From: Roseicella sp. DB1501
GTDB taxonomy: Bacteria; Pseudomonadota; Alphaproteobacteria; Acetobacterales; Acetobacteraceae
Direction of reading: 5' to 3'
Length of the DNA: 64,000 nucleotides
Assembly: GCF_013112485.1 (NCBI RefSeq)
Contig: NZ_JABFHG010000014.1
Location: 111,039-175,038 of the forward strand
The notes beneath the pieces were generated by a model, which saw only the letters and a program-made list of their open reading frames with translations, was not told where the DNA came from and searched no databases. Positions 57,169 to 64,000 of this stretch are shown piece after piece. The position numbers were made by a program, and so were the translations under genes. Numbering within the stretch: position 1 is the stretch's first letter; each line of letters starts with the position of its first letter.

Positions 57169-57190
57169 CGGACGGTTTCCTCTCAGATCT
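57155..57190 (-). promoter_or_regulatory. Hairpin enclosing the start of the element tmk
   Basis: AGATCTGAGA (57155-57164) and TCTCAGATCT (57181-57190) are perfect 10-bp inverted repeats. The 16-nt loop holds most of the ribosome binding site and the ATG (57166-57168) of the element tmk. The stop codon of the leader frame that starts at the host tmk ATG lies inside the upstream arm (57183-57185). A ribosome finishing the leader would open the stem, so translational coupling is expected. Confidence 0.7.
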
Positions 57191-57332
57191 CGCTAACCGC
57201 GTTCTGACTTGCGACTCTCAACACAGCAGCATTAGGCAAAAGCCATTGGTGTGTCAGCCACCCACACACACGATACACATCGGGGGGGGTGATACCTCCG
57301 CCTTCGAGCGTGATGAAGCGGCCGCGCGCCAT
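57183..57332 (-). CDS. Leader peptide: host tmk start fused to element sequence
   Basis: The 49-codon frame begins at the original host tmk ATG, whose A overlaps the dacA stop (TGATG). It encodes MARGRFITLEGG, the true TMK N-terminus, and then runs into element sequence (GITPPPDVYRVCG and onward) before stopping 14 bases upstream of the replacement tmk. The product is unlikely to function; translation of the frame probably matters. It is at once the 5' fragment of the broken host tmk and a coupling leader. Confidence 0.65.
   Translation of the reverse strand: MARGRFITLEGGGITPPDVYRVCGWLTHQWLLPNAAVLRVASQNAVSEI
57298..57301. other. Right attachment core (attR) of the tmk-inserted element
   Basis: CCGC at 57298-57301 matches the left core at 33316-33319. 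To its right is native host tmk 5' sequence (minus strand: 12 codons from the ATG at 57332, ending GAA GGC GG). To its left is element sequence with a C/G homopolymer (57281-57289) and ACAC-rich repeats. Confidence 0.8.
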
Positions 57333-58567
57333 CAGGTGCCGGTGAACCAGGAGCCGATCACCGCCGGGATGCGCGGGATGAGGCCGAGCCGGTCGACATC
57401 AGCGCCGGCCAGCAGCGGCAGCTGCAAGTTCGGCACGCCCTGGCCGGAGACCAGCAGCTTGCCGAGCTCCCGGCCCTTGGCCACCGGCGCCTCCAGCGGC
57501 GCCTCGTACTGCACCCGGGCCTGCAGCTTGTTGCGCCAGCTCCGCGGCAGGGTCACGACCATGTCCTTCGCGCCGACCAGCGGCACGGTGCGCCGGTTGC
57601 CGAGATGCACCGGGACCTCCTCGACCGGGTCGCCGGCGCGGAACAGCACCACGTTCTCGAACTCGCGGAAGCCCCATTCCAGTAGCCGCTCGCTCTCCTC
57701 CGCCCGCGCCTTCATGCTCGGCAGGCCGTTGAAGACCAGGATCAGCCGCCGGTCGCCGCGCTTCGCGCTCGCGGTCAGCCCGTAGCCGGCCTCCTCGGTA
57801 TGGCCGGTCTTGAGCCCGTCGGCACCGGCGACGCGGGCGAGCGCCGGGTTGCGGTTGTCCTGGCTGATGTTGTTCCAGGCGAAGCTGCGCTCGTTGTAGA
57901 CCTTGTAGTATTCCGGGAAGTCGGAGATCAGCCGCTTGGCCAGCCGGGCCAGGTCGCGGCAGGTCATGCGGTGCTCCGGGTCCGGCCAGCCCGTCGCGTT
58001 GCGGAAGGTGCTGTCGGTCAGCCCGATCTCCCGCGCCTTCTGGTTCAGCAACTCGGCGAATTGCTGCTCCGATCCGCTGATCGCCTCGGCGAAGACCACG
58101 CAGGCATCGTTGCCGGACTGCACGATGACGCCGCGCATCAGCGCCTCGACCGGCACCTGGGCACCGATCTGGACGAACATCTTGCTGCCGCCCATGCGCC
58201 AGGCGCGCTCGCTCACCGGCAGCTCCTGGTCGAGCTTGAGACGGCCCTGCTTCAGCATGTCGAAGACGACGTACATCGTCATCAGCTTCGACATGGAGGA
58301 GGGCGGCATCCGCTCGTCCGGATTCTTCTCGAGCAGCACCGCATCCGTGTCGAAATCGACGATCAGCGCCTGCCGCGCGATGGTGTCGAGCGGGCCGAGC
58401 GGCGTCGTCGCCGGCACTCCCGGCGGCGTGGCGGGGCGGTTGCCGCCCGCCCGCCCGCGCTGCTGCGCCAGGGCCGGCAGCGGCAGCGTGCCGGCGGCAA
58501 GCGTCGCGGCGGCCGGCAGCAGCAGCGCCCGGCGGGAGGCGCCCTTGGAATCGGCGCGGCTACTCAT
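57332..58567 (-). CDS. dacA: D-alanyl-D-alanine carboxypeptidase (PBP5/6 family)
   Basis: The 411-residue penicillin-binding protein has an N-terminal signal (RRALLLPAAATLAAGTLPLPALAQ), the active-site SxxK in MPPSSMSKLMTMYVVFD, the SGN motif in VQSGNDACVVFAE and the KTG motif in DGLKTGHTEEAGYG. The C-terminal beta domain (about 300-410) is present. It trims peptidoglycan pentapeptides. The start at 58567 fits the signal peptide; an upstream ATG at 58645 is also in frame. Its stop overlaps the retained host tmk start, showing the ancestral dacA-tmk operon. Confidence 0.94.
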   Translation of the reverse strand: MSSRADSKGASRRALLLPAAATLAAGTLPLPALAQQRGRAGGNRPATPPGVPATTPLGPLDTIARQALIVDFDTDAVLLEKNPDERMPPSSMSKLMTMYVVFDMLKQGRLKLDQELPVSERAWRMGGSKMFVQIGAQVPVEALMRGVIVQSGNDACVVFAEAISGSEQQFAELLNQKAREIGLTDSTFRNATGWPDPEHRMTCRDLARLAKRLISDFPEYYKVYNERSFAWNNISQDNRNPALARVAGADGLKTGHTEEAGYGLTASAKRGDRRLILVFNGLPSMKARAEESERLLEWGFREFENVVLFRAGDPVEEVPVHLGNRRTVPLVGAKDMVVTLPRSWRNKLQARVQYEAPLEAPVAKGRELGKLLVSGQGVPNLQLPLLAGADVDRLGLIPRIPAVIGSWFTGT

Positions 58568-58737
58568 GGCTGGTCTGGCTCCGGAAGGCTGGTGTCCGGA
58601 TGCCGAGCCGCCCTGCGCGGGTTCTGGCGAGGGGCGCATCGGCATCGGGATGCCAGCCCAACCCGGCCGTCACGGCCGGTGGGCTCGGATCACCGCATAC
58701 GCATGTTGCCGCCCCGTTTTCAAGTGTTTGTAACCAG

Positions 58738-59631
58738 TCATTCGACCAGGAGCTTAACCTCGGGCAGGCCGGCCGCCAGCACCGCCGCGACGGCGCGGTC
58801 GGCGGCTGCGACATCGGCAAAGGGACCGAGCCGGACCCGGTATTGCGGCTGGCCGCCGGCGCCGAAGGCCTCGACCCGGCCGCCGATGCGCGCCGCCTGG
58901 CGCTGCGCCAGGTCGCGGCGGAAGAAGGTGCCGGCCTCGACCAGCAGGCGGCCCGGCCGCGGCGCGCCGAGGCCGACCGCCTCGGGTAGCGGATCGGGCG
59001 GCAGCGCCGCCGCCGCCTCGGCGAGGGGGGCGACGGCGTCGCGTGGCACCGCGCGCCCGGGCGCCGCCTGCCGGCTGCCGGGCAAGGGGGCGAGGCTCTC
59101 GGCCGCGACCTCGGCCCGTGGCGCCGCGGCGACCTCGACCGCCGGGCGCTCCCGGCTCGGCAGGCCGCGCGCCAGCGCCCGGCTCGGCGCATCCTCGACG
59201 CGCAGCAGCACCTGCGCCGTGCCGCCCGGTGGGATGCCGAGCAGCTCCGCCGCGCGGGCCGAGAGGCCGATGACGCGCCCGGCCTGCTCCGGCCCGCGAT
59301 CATTGACGCGCAGCCGCAGCATGCGGCCGTTCTCGAGATTCGTGACCGCGACGATGGCTGGGAGCTGCAGGGTGCGATGCGCGCCGATGAGTCGGCGCGG
59401 ATCGACGATCTCGCCATTGGCGGTGCGCCGCCCCAGCCGGCGGTCGGGCAGCACGGCGGCGAGCCCGGTCTCGCTGCGGCCGAACTCTTCCTTCGGATAG
59501 GACCAGACGCCGCCCAGGCTATAGGGCTCGCCGATGACGTAGCGGGCCTCCGGCCTCGGCGCCGGCTGCGGCGTGCAGGCGGCGAGCAGCAGCCCCGCGC
59601 CGAGCGCCGCGCGCCGCCGCACCGGCGTCAT
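58738..59631 (-). CDS. rlpA: RlpA-like septal-ring lipoprotein with SPOR domain
   Basis: The 297-residue protein starts MTPVRRRAALGAGLLLAACTPQ, a lipoprotein signal with lipobox LAAC. The double-psi beta-barrel RlpA domain follows (GEPYSLGGVWSYPKEEF, TANGEIVDPRRLIGAHRTLQLPAIVAVTNLENGRMLRLRVNDRGP). A proline/alanine linker leads to a C-terminal SPOR domain (LLVEAGTFFRRDLAQRQAARI ... YRVRLGPF) that binds denuded peptidoglycan. The start overlaps the mltB stop (ATGA). Confidence 0.92.
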   Translation of the reverse strand: MTPVRRRAALGAGLLLAACTPQPAPRPEARYVIGEPYSLGGVWSYPKEEFGRSETGLAAVLPDRRLGRRTANGEIVDPRRLIGAHRTLQLPAIVAVTNLENGRMLRLRVNDRGPEQAGRVIGLSARAAELLGIPPGGTAQVLLRVEDAPSRALARGLPSRERPAVEVAAAPRAEVAAESLAPLPGSRQAAPGRAVPRDAVAPLAEAAAALPPDPLPEAVGLGAPRPGRLLVEAGTFFRRDLAQRQAARIGGRVEAFGAGGQPQYRVRLGPFADVAAADRAVAAVLAAGLPEVKLLVE

Positions 59632-60620
59632 CCGACGTAGTCGGAGAGCAGCCCGACCGCGAGCCCGTAATTGACCGGGCTGTTGTAGCGGCGGATGACG
59701 CGGAGGTTGTGGTGGCCAAGGAAGAGCTGGCCGGCGCCGCGGCTCGGCAGCACCAGCGCCGCCTCGAGATCGGAGGCCGGGAGCGGGCTGCCATCCTGGT
59801 TCCGGAAGCCCATCCGCGCCCAGTCGCGCAGGCTGCGGCGGCCATCCGTGTCGGCGGCCTCCGGCGCGTAGCCCGGTGGCGGCAGCACCGCCCGCCCCCA
59901 GGGCTCGCCCTCGCGCCAGCCCGAGCGCTGGAAGTAATGCGCGATGGAGGCGAGCGCATCCGCCCGGCTGTCCCAGATGTCGCGGCGCCCGTCGCCGTCG
60001 AAATCGACGGCCATGCGCTCGAAATTCGTCGGCATGAATTGCGGCTGGCCCATCGCCCCGGCCCAGGAACCGGTCATGCGGGCGGGCGCGACATGGCCGC
60101 CATCGAGCACCCGGAGGGCCGCCAGCAGTTCCTGCCGGAAGAAGCTGGCGCGCCGCCCCTCCCAGGCCAGGGTCGCCAGCGCCTCGATGACCGAGAAGCC
60201 CCCGGTATTGCCGCCGAAATTCGTCTCGACGCCCCAGATGGCCACGATCACCCGCGGCGAGACCCGGTAGCACGCCTCGATGCTGCGCAGCAGAGCGAGG
60301 TTCTCGGCGTAGTTCCGCTGGCCGTTCGCGATCCGGGTCGGCGAGACCATGATGCGGTCGCGGTATTCCTCCCAGCCCATGGCGCCTTCCGGCTGGCGGC
60401 GGTCCAGCTCGATGACGCGCTGGTTCGGCCGCAGCCCGGCGAAGGCGCGCGACAGCGTGGCCTGGGAGACTCCCTTGCCGCGCGCCTCGGCACGGATTGC
60501 GCCGAGGAAGCTGTCGAAATCATCCGACCTGGCCCGGCGGGCCAGGGCTTCGGGGGCGGCGAGGAGGGCGACTCCGCCGAGGACATGACGCCGGTCGAGC
60601 ATGGGTCGGAGGATTGACAT
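59628..60620 (-). CDS. mltB: Lytic murein transglycosylase (MltB type)
   Basis: The 330-residue protein has an N-terminal export signal (RRHVLGGVALLAAPEALARRA), the catalytic Glu in IVAIWGVETNFGGNTGGF, and the family blocks SWAGAMGQPQFMPTNFERMAVDFDGDGRRDIW and YNSPVNYGLAVGLLSDY. It cleaves peptidoglycan to 1,6-anhydro products. ATG 60620 and ATG 60602 are both possible starts. It begins the mltB-rlpA-dacA-tmk run, so its promoter may drive the element tmk. Confidence 0.93.
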   Translation of the reverse strand: MSILRPMLDRRHVLGGVALLAAPEALARRARSDDFDSFLGAIRAEARGKGVSQATLSRAFAGLRPNQRVIELDRRQPEGAMGWEEYRDRIMVSPTRIANGQRNYAENLALLRSIEACYRVSPRVIVAIWGVETNFGGNTGGFSVIEALATLAWEGRRASFFRQELLAALRVLDGGHVAPARMTGSWAGAMGQPQFMPTNFERMAVDFDGDGRRDIWDSRADALASIAHYFQRSGWREGEPWGRAVLPPPGYAPEAADTDGRRSLRDWARMGFRNQDGSPLPASDLEAALVLPSRGAGQLFLGHHNLRVIRRYNSPVNYGLAVGLLSDYVG

Positions 60621-60725
60621 GCGCCCACGGCAACCGCAACGCGATATGTGTTTCGCGCGGCACCAGTCTCGCTTGGCCCGGTTCCCGCCGCGGCCTAGGA
60701 TCGAGGCAATCCGTGGGAGGATCCG

Positions 60726-62126
60726 ATGGCCGCCATCACCGCCGAAATCGCCGCCTATTGCGCCGGGCTCGACTTCGCCAGCCTACCTGCCGAGGTGCAG
60801 GAGCGCACCCGCTTCCTGGTGCTCGACCTGGTGGGCAACATCGTCCGGGGCCGGCATGACGCCGAAAGCACGCCGGCGCTGATCGCCGCCTCGCGGGCGC
60901 TCGGCCTCGCCGCCGGCGGCTCCGCCGTGCTCGGCGACAGCGCCCGCTACACCCCGGCCGGCGCCGCCTTCCTGAACGGCGCCCTCGCCCATTCCCTCGA
61001 TTTCGACGACACCCATGCGGCGGGCACGCTGCATCCCGGCGCCCCGGTCATCCCGGCCGCCCTCGCCGCCGCCGAGATGGTCGGCGCCGATGGCCGCACC
61101 GTGCTCTCGGCCATCGTTGCCGGCTACGAGGTCACCTGCCGCCTCGCCGTCGCCCTGCCGGGCGGCGACCATTACGACCGCGGCTACCACCCGACCGCGA
61201 CCTGCGGCGCCTTCGGGGCGGCCGCGGCGGCGGGCCGCGTCTTCGGCCTCGACGCCGCAGCGATGCAGGATGCCTTCGGCATCGCCCTCTCCCAGGCCGC
61301 GGGCAGCCTGCAATTCCTCGCCAACGGCGCCTGGACCAAGCGCTTCCAGGTCGGCTGGTCGGCAATGAACGGCCTCGCCGCCGCGACGCTCGCGCGCGAG
61401 GGGTTCCGCGGCGCCTCGGAGGCCTTCGAGGGCAAGGCCGGCTTCCTGCGCGCCTATGCGCCGAACCCGCAGCCGGAGCGGGCGGTCCGCGGCCTCGGGC
61501 AGGAGTTCGAGCTGATGCAGACGGCGGTGAAGCCCTACCCCTCCTGCCGCTACGGCCATGCCTGCGTCGATGCCGCGATCGCGCTGCGCGGCGAACTCGG
61601 CCTGAAGCCCGAGGAGGTCGAGAGCGTGACCATGGGCCTGCCCAACAAGGGCATGCTGCTGGTCGGCGCCCCCCTCGCCTACAAGCAAAACCCGCAGAAC
61701 GTGGTGGATGGCCAGTTCAGCGGCCCCTTCGTGGTGAGCTGCGGCCTGGCGACGGGCCATATGGGCTGGGACAGCTACGCCCTGCTGCAGGACCCGACCG
61801 TCCGCAGCCTGCTGCCGAAGATCAACTGCGTCGAGGATCCCGAGGTGCAGGCCCTCTTCCCCGACTACATGGCCGGCAAGCTGACCGTCCGGGCGCGGGG
61901 CCAGGACCATGTGCGGCTGGTGAAGGTGGCGAAGGGCGAGCCGGACAACTTCCTCACCGAGGCGGAGCTGCGAGCGAAGTTCCACGGCCTCGCCGATGCG
62001 GTGCTTGGCGCGGAGCGGGCGGCGCAGCTCGCCGATGCGGTGATCGGCCTCGAGAAGGCGGCGGATGTGAACGGGCTGATGCGGCTCGGCGCGCCGATGA
62101 TGGCGGCGCGACTCGCCGGCGAGTAG
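60726..62126 (+). CDS. MmgE/PrpD family protein
   Basis: The 466-residue protein matches the family (2-methylcitrate dehydratase PrpD, iminodisuccinate epimerase, cis-aconitate decarboxylase). It has AEIAAYCAGLDFASLPAEVQERTRFLVLDLVGN, AFLNGALAHSLDFDDTHAAGTLHPGAPVIPAAL with conserved Asp/His residues, FQVGWSAMNGLAAATLA and TAVKPYPSCRYGHACVDAAI. The substrate is not evident and no other propionate gene is adjacent. GGGAGGA precedes the start. Confidence 0.9.
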   Translation: MAAITAEIAAYCAGLDFASLPAEVQERTRFLVLDLVGNIVRGRHDAESTPALIAASRALGLAAGGSAVLGDSARYTPAGAAFLNGALAHSLDFDDTHAAGTLHPGAPVIPAALAAAEMVGADGRTVLSAIVAGYEVTCRLAVALPGGDHYDRGYHPTATCGAFGAAAAAGRVFGLDAAAMQDAFGIALSQAAGSLQFLANGAWTKRFQVGWSAMNGLAAATLAREGFRGASEAFEGKAGFLRAYAPNPQPERAVRGLGQEFELMQTAVKPYPSCRYGHACVDAAIALRGELGLKPEEVESVTMGLPNKGMLLVGAPLAYKQNPQNVVDGQFSGPFVVSCGLATGHMGWDSYALLQDPTVRSLLPKINCVEDPEVQALFPDYMAGKLTVRARGQDHVRLVKVAKGEPDNFLTEAELRAKFHGLADAVLGAERAAQLADAVIGLEKAADVNGLMRLGAPMMAARLAGE

Positions 62127-62237
62127 CGGCGGGCCTCGGCCGGCGCCGCGCCGTCCTACCCGGCGCCGCCATGGTCCCCGGCCTTGGGCCCTCAGCCTTG
62201 ACCGGCGCGGTCCCGGTGCGGCATCTGCGCCGCTGCG

Positions 62238-62327
62238 GGATGGGTGGCCGAGTGGTTTAAGGCAGCGGTCTTGAAAACCGCCGCAGGTGCAAGCCTGCCG
62301 TGGGTTCGAATCCCACCCCATCCGCCA
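62238..62327 (+). tRNA. tRNA-Ser (anticodon UGA)
   Basis: The acceptor stem GGATGGG/CCCATCC with encoded CCA end, the D-arm GCCGAGTGGTTTAAGGC, an anticodon stem-loop with loop CTTGAAA (anticodon TGA), a long variable arm (CGCAGGTGCAAGCCTGCCG region) and the T-arm GTGGG-TTCGAAT-CCCAC are all visible. The long variable arm is typical of a serine tRNA. Confidence 0.97.
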
Positions 62328-62357
62328 GGCGCCGGGCGAGGGCTGGCCCCCTCTCCC

Positions 62358-63874
62358 CTACCAGCGATAGGTCAGCCCGGCGAAGACCTGCCGGCCATAG
62401 CCATAGGCGCACCAGGTCCCGTAGTAGCAGGACGCGACATAATGCTTGTCGAGCAGGTTCTGCGCGTTGACGTAGAGCTGGGCGCCCTGGAGCTTCGGGA
62501 TCTGCTGACCGAGGTCGTAGCGAATCGTCGCATCGACCAGGAAGAAGTTGCGCACCTTGAAGCTGTTGTCGGCGCTGAAGGTGGAGCCGGTGTAGCGGCC
62601 GCCGCCGCCGAGCGAGAGGCCAGCGAGCGGGCCCTCGCCGAAGGTGTAATAGGCCCAGCCCGAGGCCTGGTGCTGCGGCACTGCCGGCAGGAACTTGCCC
62701 TGCAGCCCGCTGTCGTCCTTGGTGTAGGTCGTGTCGAGATAGGTGTAGCTGGCGACGACGTTCAGCCGCTCCGTCAGGCTGACCCTCGCCTCGACCTCGA
62801 CGCCGCGCGACCGCGCCTCGCCGGCCGCCTTCTGGAAGTTCGGATTGGTGAGATCCGTGGTCAGCAGGTTCTGCCGGGTCAGGTCGAACAGCGCGAGGGT
62901 GAAGAGCGCGTCGAAGCTGCGCGGCTGGTACTTGATGCCGATCTCGTACTGGTGGCCGCGCTCGGGGTCGAAGGGCTTGCCGGTGATGTCGGTGCCGGCC
63001 TGCGGGCTGAAGGATTCCGTGTAGCTGGCATAGGGCGCGATGCCGTTGTCGAAGACATAGGTCAGCCCGACGCGACCGGAGAAGGCGCTGTCGGACTGCT
63101 TGGCGCGCGTCTCGAAGGTCAGGTTGCGGGTCAGGGTGTCGAACCAGTCCTGCCTCCCGCCGAGGGTCAGGATGAAATTGCCGAGCCGGATCTGGTCCTG
63201 CGCGTAGAGGCCGTACTGGTTGCCGTCGATCCGCACCCGGTAGCGGTCGGGCGTGGTGATGGCCTGGTAGTAGACCGGTGAGAAGAGATCGAGCGTCGGG
63301 GCCGTGCCGAAGCCGGTGCGATAGGCGCTGTTGAGATGCTGATAGTCGAAGCCGGCGACGACGGTGTGGCTGAGCGGGCCGGTGACGAAGCGGCCATGCA
63401 ACTGGTTGTCGAGCGTGTAGCTGTTGAGCTGGTCCGTGGAATAGGCGATGCCGCGGCTCAGCGTGCGGTCGTCCGGCTGCAGGAAGCTGGAATAGACGCT
63501 CTTGTAGTCCTGGTCGATGTGGAACCAGCGGCCGGTCGCGCGCACCGACCAGTCGGGACCGAGGAGCCGGTTGAACTCGTAGCCGAGCGAGGCCTGGGTG
63601 CGGTCGAACTTCTCGAAATTCGGGTCGCCGTCGTAGAAGCGGTAGTTCACCCGCCCATAGGGGTTGGGTAGGACGGCGCCCACGGGCGGCACGGCGCCGT
63701 AGGAGGTGCTGCGCGGGTCGTGCTGATAGAGGCCGAGCAGGGTCAGCGTGGTGGCGTCGTCCGGCCGCCAGGTGAAGGACGGCGCGATGGCGAGGCGCTC
63801 GTTGCGGGTGGTGTCGATCTGTCCCTGCTCGGTGCGCCCGATGCCGGTGATCCGATAAAGGAAGCGGCGATCGG
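62358..63874 (-). pseudogene. TonB-dependent siderophore receptor, 5' part cut off by an insertion sequence
   Basis: About 505 C-terminal codons of a ferrichrome/FhuA-like outer-membrane receptor remain: RFLYRITGIGRTEQ, RLAIAPSFTWRPDDATTLTLLGLYQHD, later SLGYEF, SLGGGGRYTGS, and the terminal VFAGLTYRW with the aromatic last residue of outer-membrane barrels. Upstream of 63875 the similarity stops and the frame ends at 63882. The plug domain, TonB box and signal are absent in the window. It is probably inactive unless the other part is assembled elsewhere. Confidence 0.85.
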
Positions 63875-64000
63875 GTAAGCGTCAGCCATCAGTGGCCTTG
63901 AGATGCCCGGGCTTGCCTGCCGAGATAGCGGGCATGACGGACGAAGCTGACGTGGCGGAACCGCTCGGAGCGGGTTCTTATGACGGTCGGAAGGGCACGA
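63875..64000 (+). mobile_element. End of an IS66-type insertion sequence (partial)
   Basis: The point where receptor similarity ends begins GTAAGCGTCAGCC, and GTAAGCG is the typical terminal sequence of IS66-family elements. The rest runs off the window. The 8 bases CGGCGATC-like at 63867-63874 would be one copy of the target duplication if this is right. Confidence 0.6.
63934..64000 (+). CDS. Possible first gene of the IS66-type element (partial)
   Basis: The open frame MTDEADVAEPLGAGSYDGRKG runs off the window. It starts 59 bp inside the presumed insertion-sequence end, where IS66 elements carry their small first transposase gene. Too short for a domain to be seen. Confidence 0.35.
   Translation, partial: MTDEADVAEPLGAGSYDGRKGT

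Larger units (their letters stand above)
33320..57301. mobile_element. About 24-kb element inserted in tmk, carrying recombinases, metal resistance and a replacement tmk
   Basis: The boundaries follow from the split of host tmk: 3' part ending at 33319, 5' part starting at 57298. Inside are three tyrosine-recombinase-like genes, accessory genes, a RecD-like helicase, chromate and Ni/Co resistance genes, a possible toxin-antitoxin pair, DUF5131-TcmP and a complete second tmk. Base composition is visibly lower in GC than the chromosome, most clearly at 33340-38500 and 55200-57250. The recombinase set recalls Tn554-type transposons (tnpA, tnpB plus accessory gene), which also insert site-specifically in a gene (radC). 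I know of no named element with this target, but cannot search. Confidence 0.9.

Noticed and set aside
57170..57300. Classical terminal inverted repeats of the element
   Set aside because: The right end has TCTCA pieces but no copy of the left TCTCATAT octamers, and no long inverted repeat joins the two ends, as expected for tyrosine-recombinase elements.
62244..63281. 345-codon frame starting MAEWFKAAVLKTAAG
   Set aside because: The start is the tRNA-Ser gene read as protein, a well-known false prediction, and the rest is antisense to the TonB receptor.

Overview
The window is about 70% GC by eye. Its conserved gene order (ntrB-ntrC-ntrY-ntrX followed by hfq-hflX; rlpA-dacA-tmk-holB-metG-tatD; fused ispDF; prkA-yeaH-spoVR) points to an alphaproteobacterium. 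The best guess is Acetobacteraceae (Roseomonas-like); the genus is an inference.

Left chromosomal part (1-33319): the start of spoVR with yeaH and prkA (minus strand); a short-chain dehydrogenase and a tyrosine phosphatase diverging from a perfect 29-bp inverted repeat; an acyl-CoA carboxylase subunit and a thiolase; cutA; the cbpA-cbpM chaperone pair; ispDF; a tightly overlapped dus-ntrB-ntrC-ntrY-ntrX nitrogen-control operon; a hairpin cluster; a class IV aminotransferase and a HAD phosphatase; hfq-hflX and an inositol monophosphatase; a D-aminoacylase-type amidohydrolase, pirin and mazG; then the minus-strand operon holB-metG-tatD-MBL hydrolase.

Central part (about 33320-57301): a roughly 24-kb mobile element has inserted inside the P-loop codons of the essential thymidylate kinase gene tmk. 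The 5' end of host tmk (start codon plus 12 codons) remains at the right junction, directly behind dacA. The rest of tmk lies 24 kb away at the left junction, in front of holB. Joining the two ends at a shared CCGC restores a canonical TMK N-terminus. The element carries three large tyrosine-recombinase-like proteins, two small charged/coiled-coil proteins and a RecD-like helicase in one overlapping operon. Its cargo is a chromate module (chrB-chrA plus DUF1259, DUF1080-like, Cj0069-like and a GMC oxidoreductase/DUF1080 fusion), an rcnR-rcnA nickel/cobalt efflux locus with a visible operator, a small gene followed by an ART-like protein (possible toxin-antitoxin pair), and a DUF5131-TcmP pair. 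At its right end it carries a complete divergent tmk, in the orientation of the host operon and apparently translationally coupled to the retained host tmk start. I regard this self-complementing insertion into an essential gene as the main discovery candidate.

Right chromosomal part (57332-64000): dacA, rlpA and mltB (minus), an MmgE/PrpD family gene, tRNA-Ser(UGA), and a TonB-dependent siderophore receptor cut at its 5' side by what looks like the end of an IS66-type insertion sequence at the window edge.
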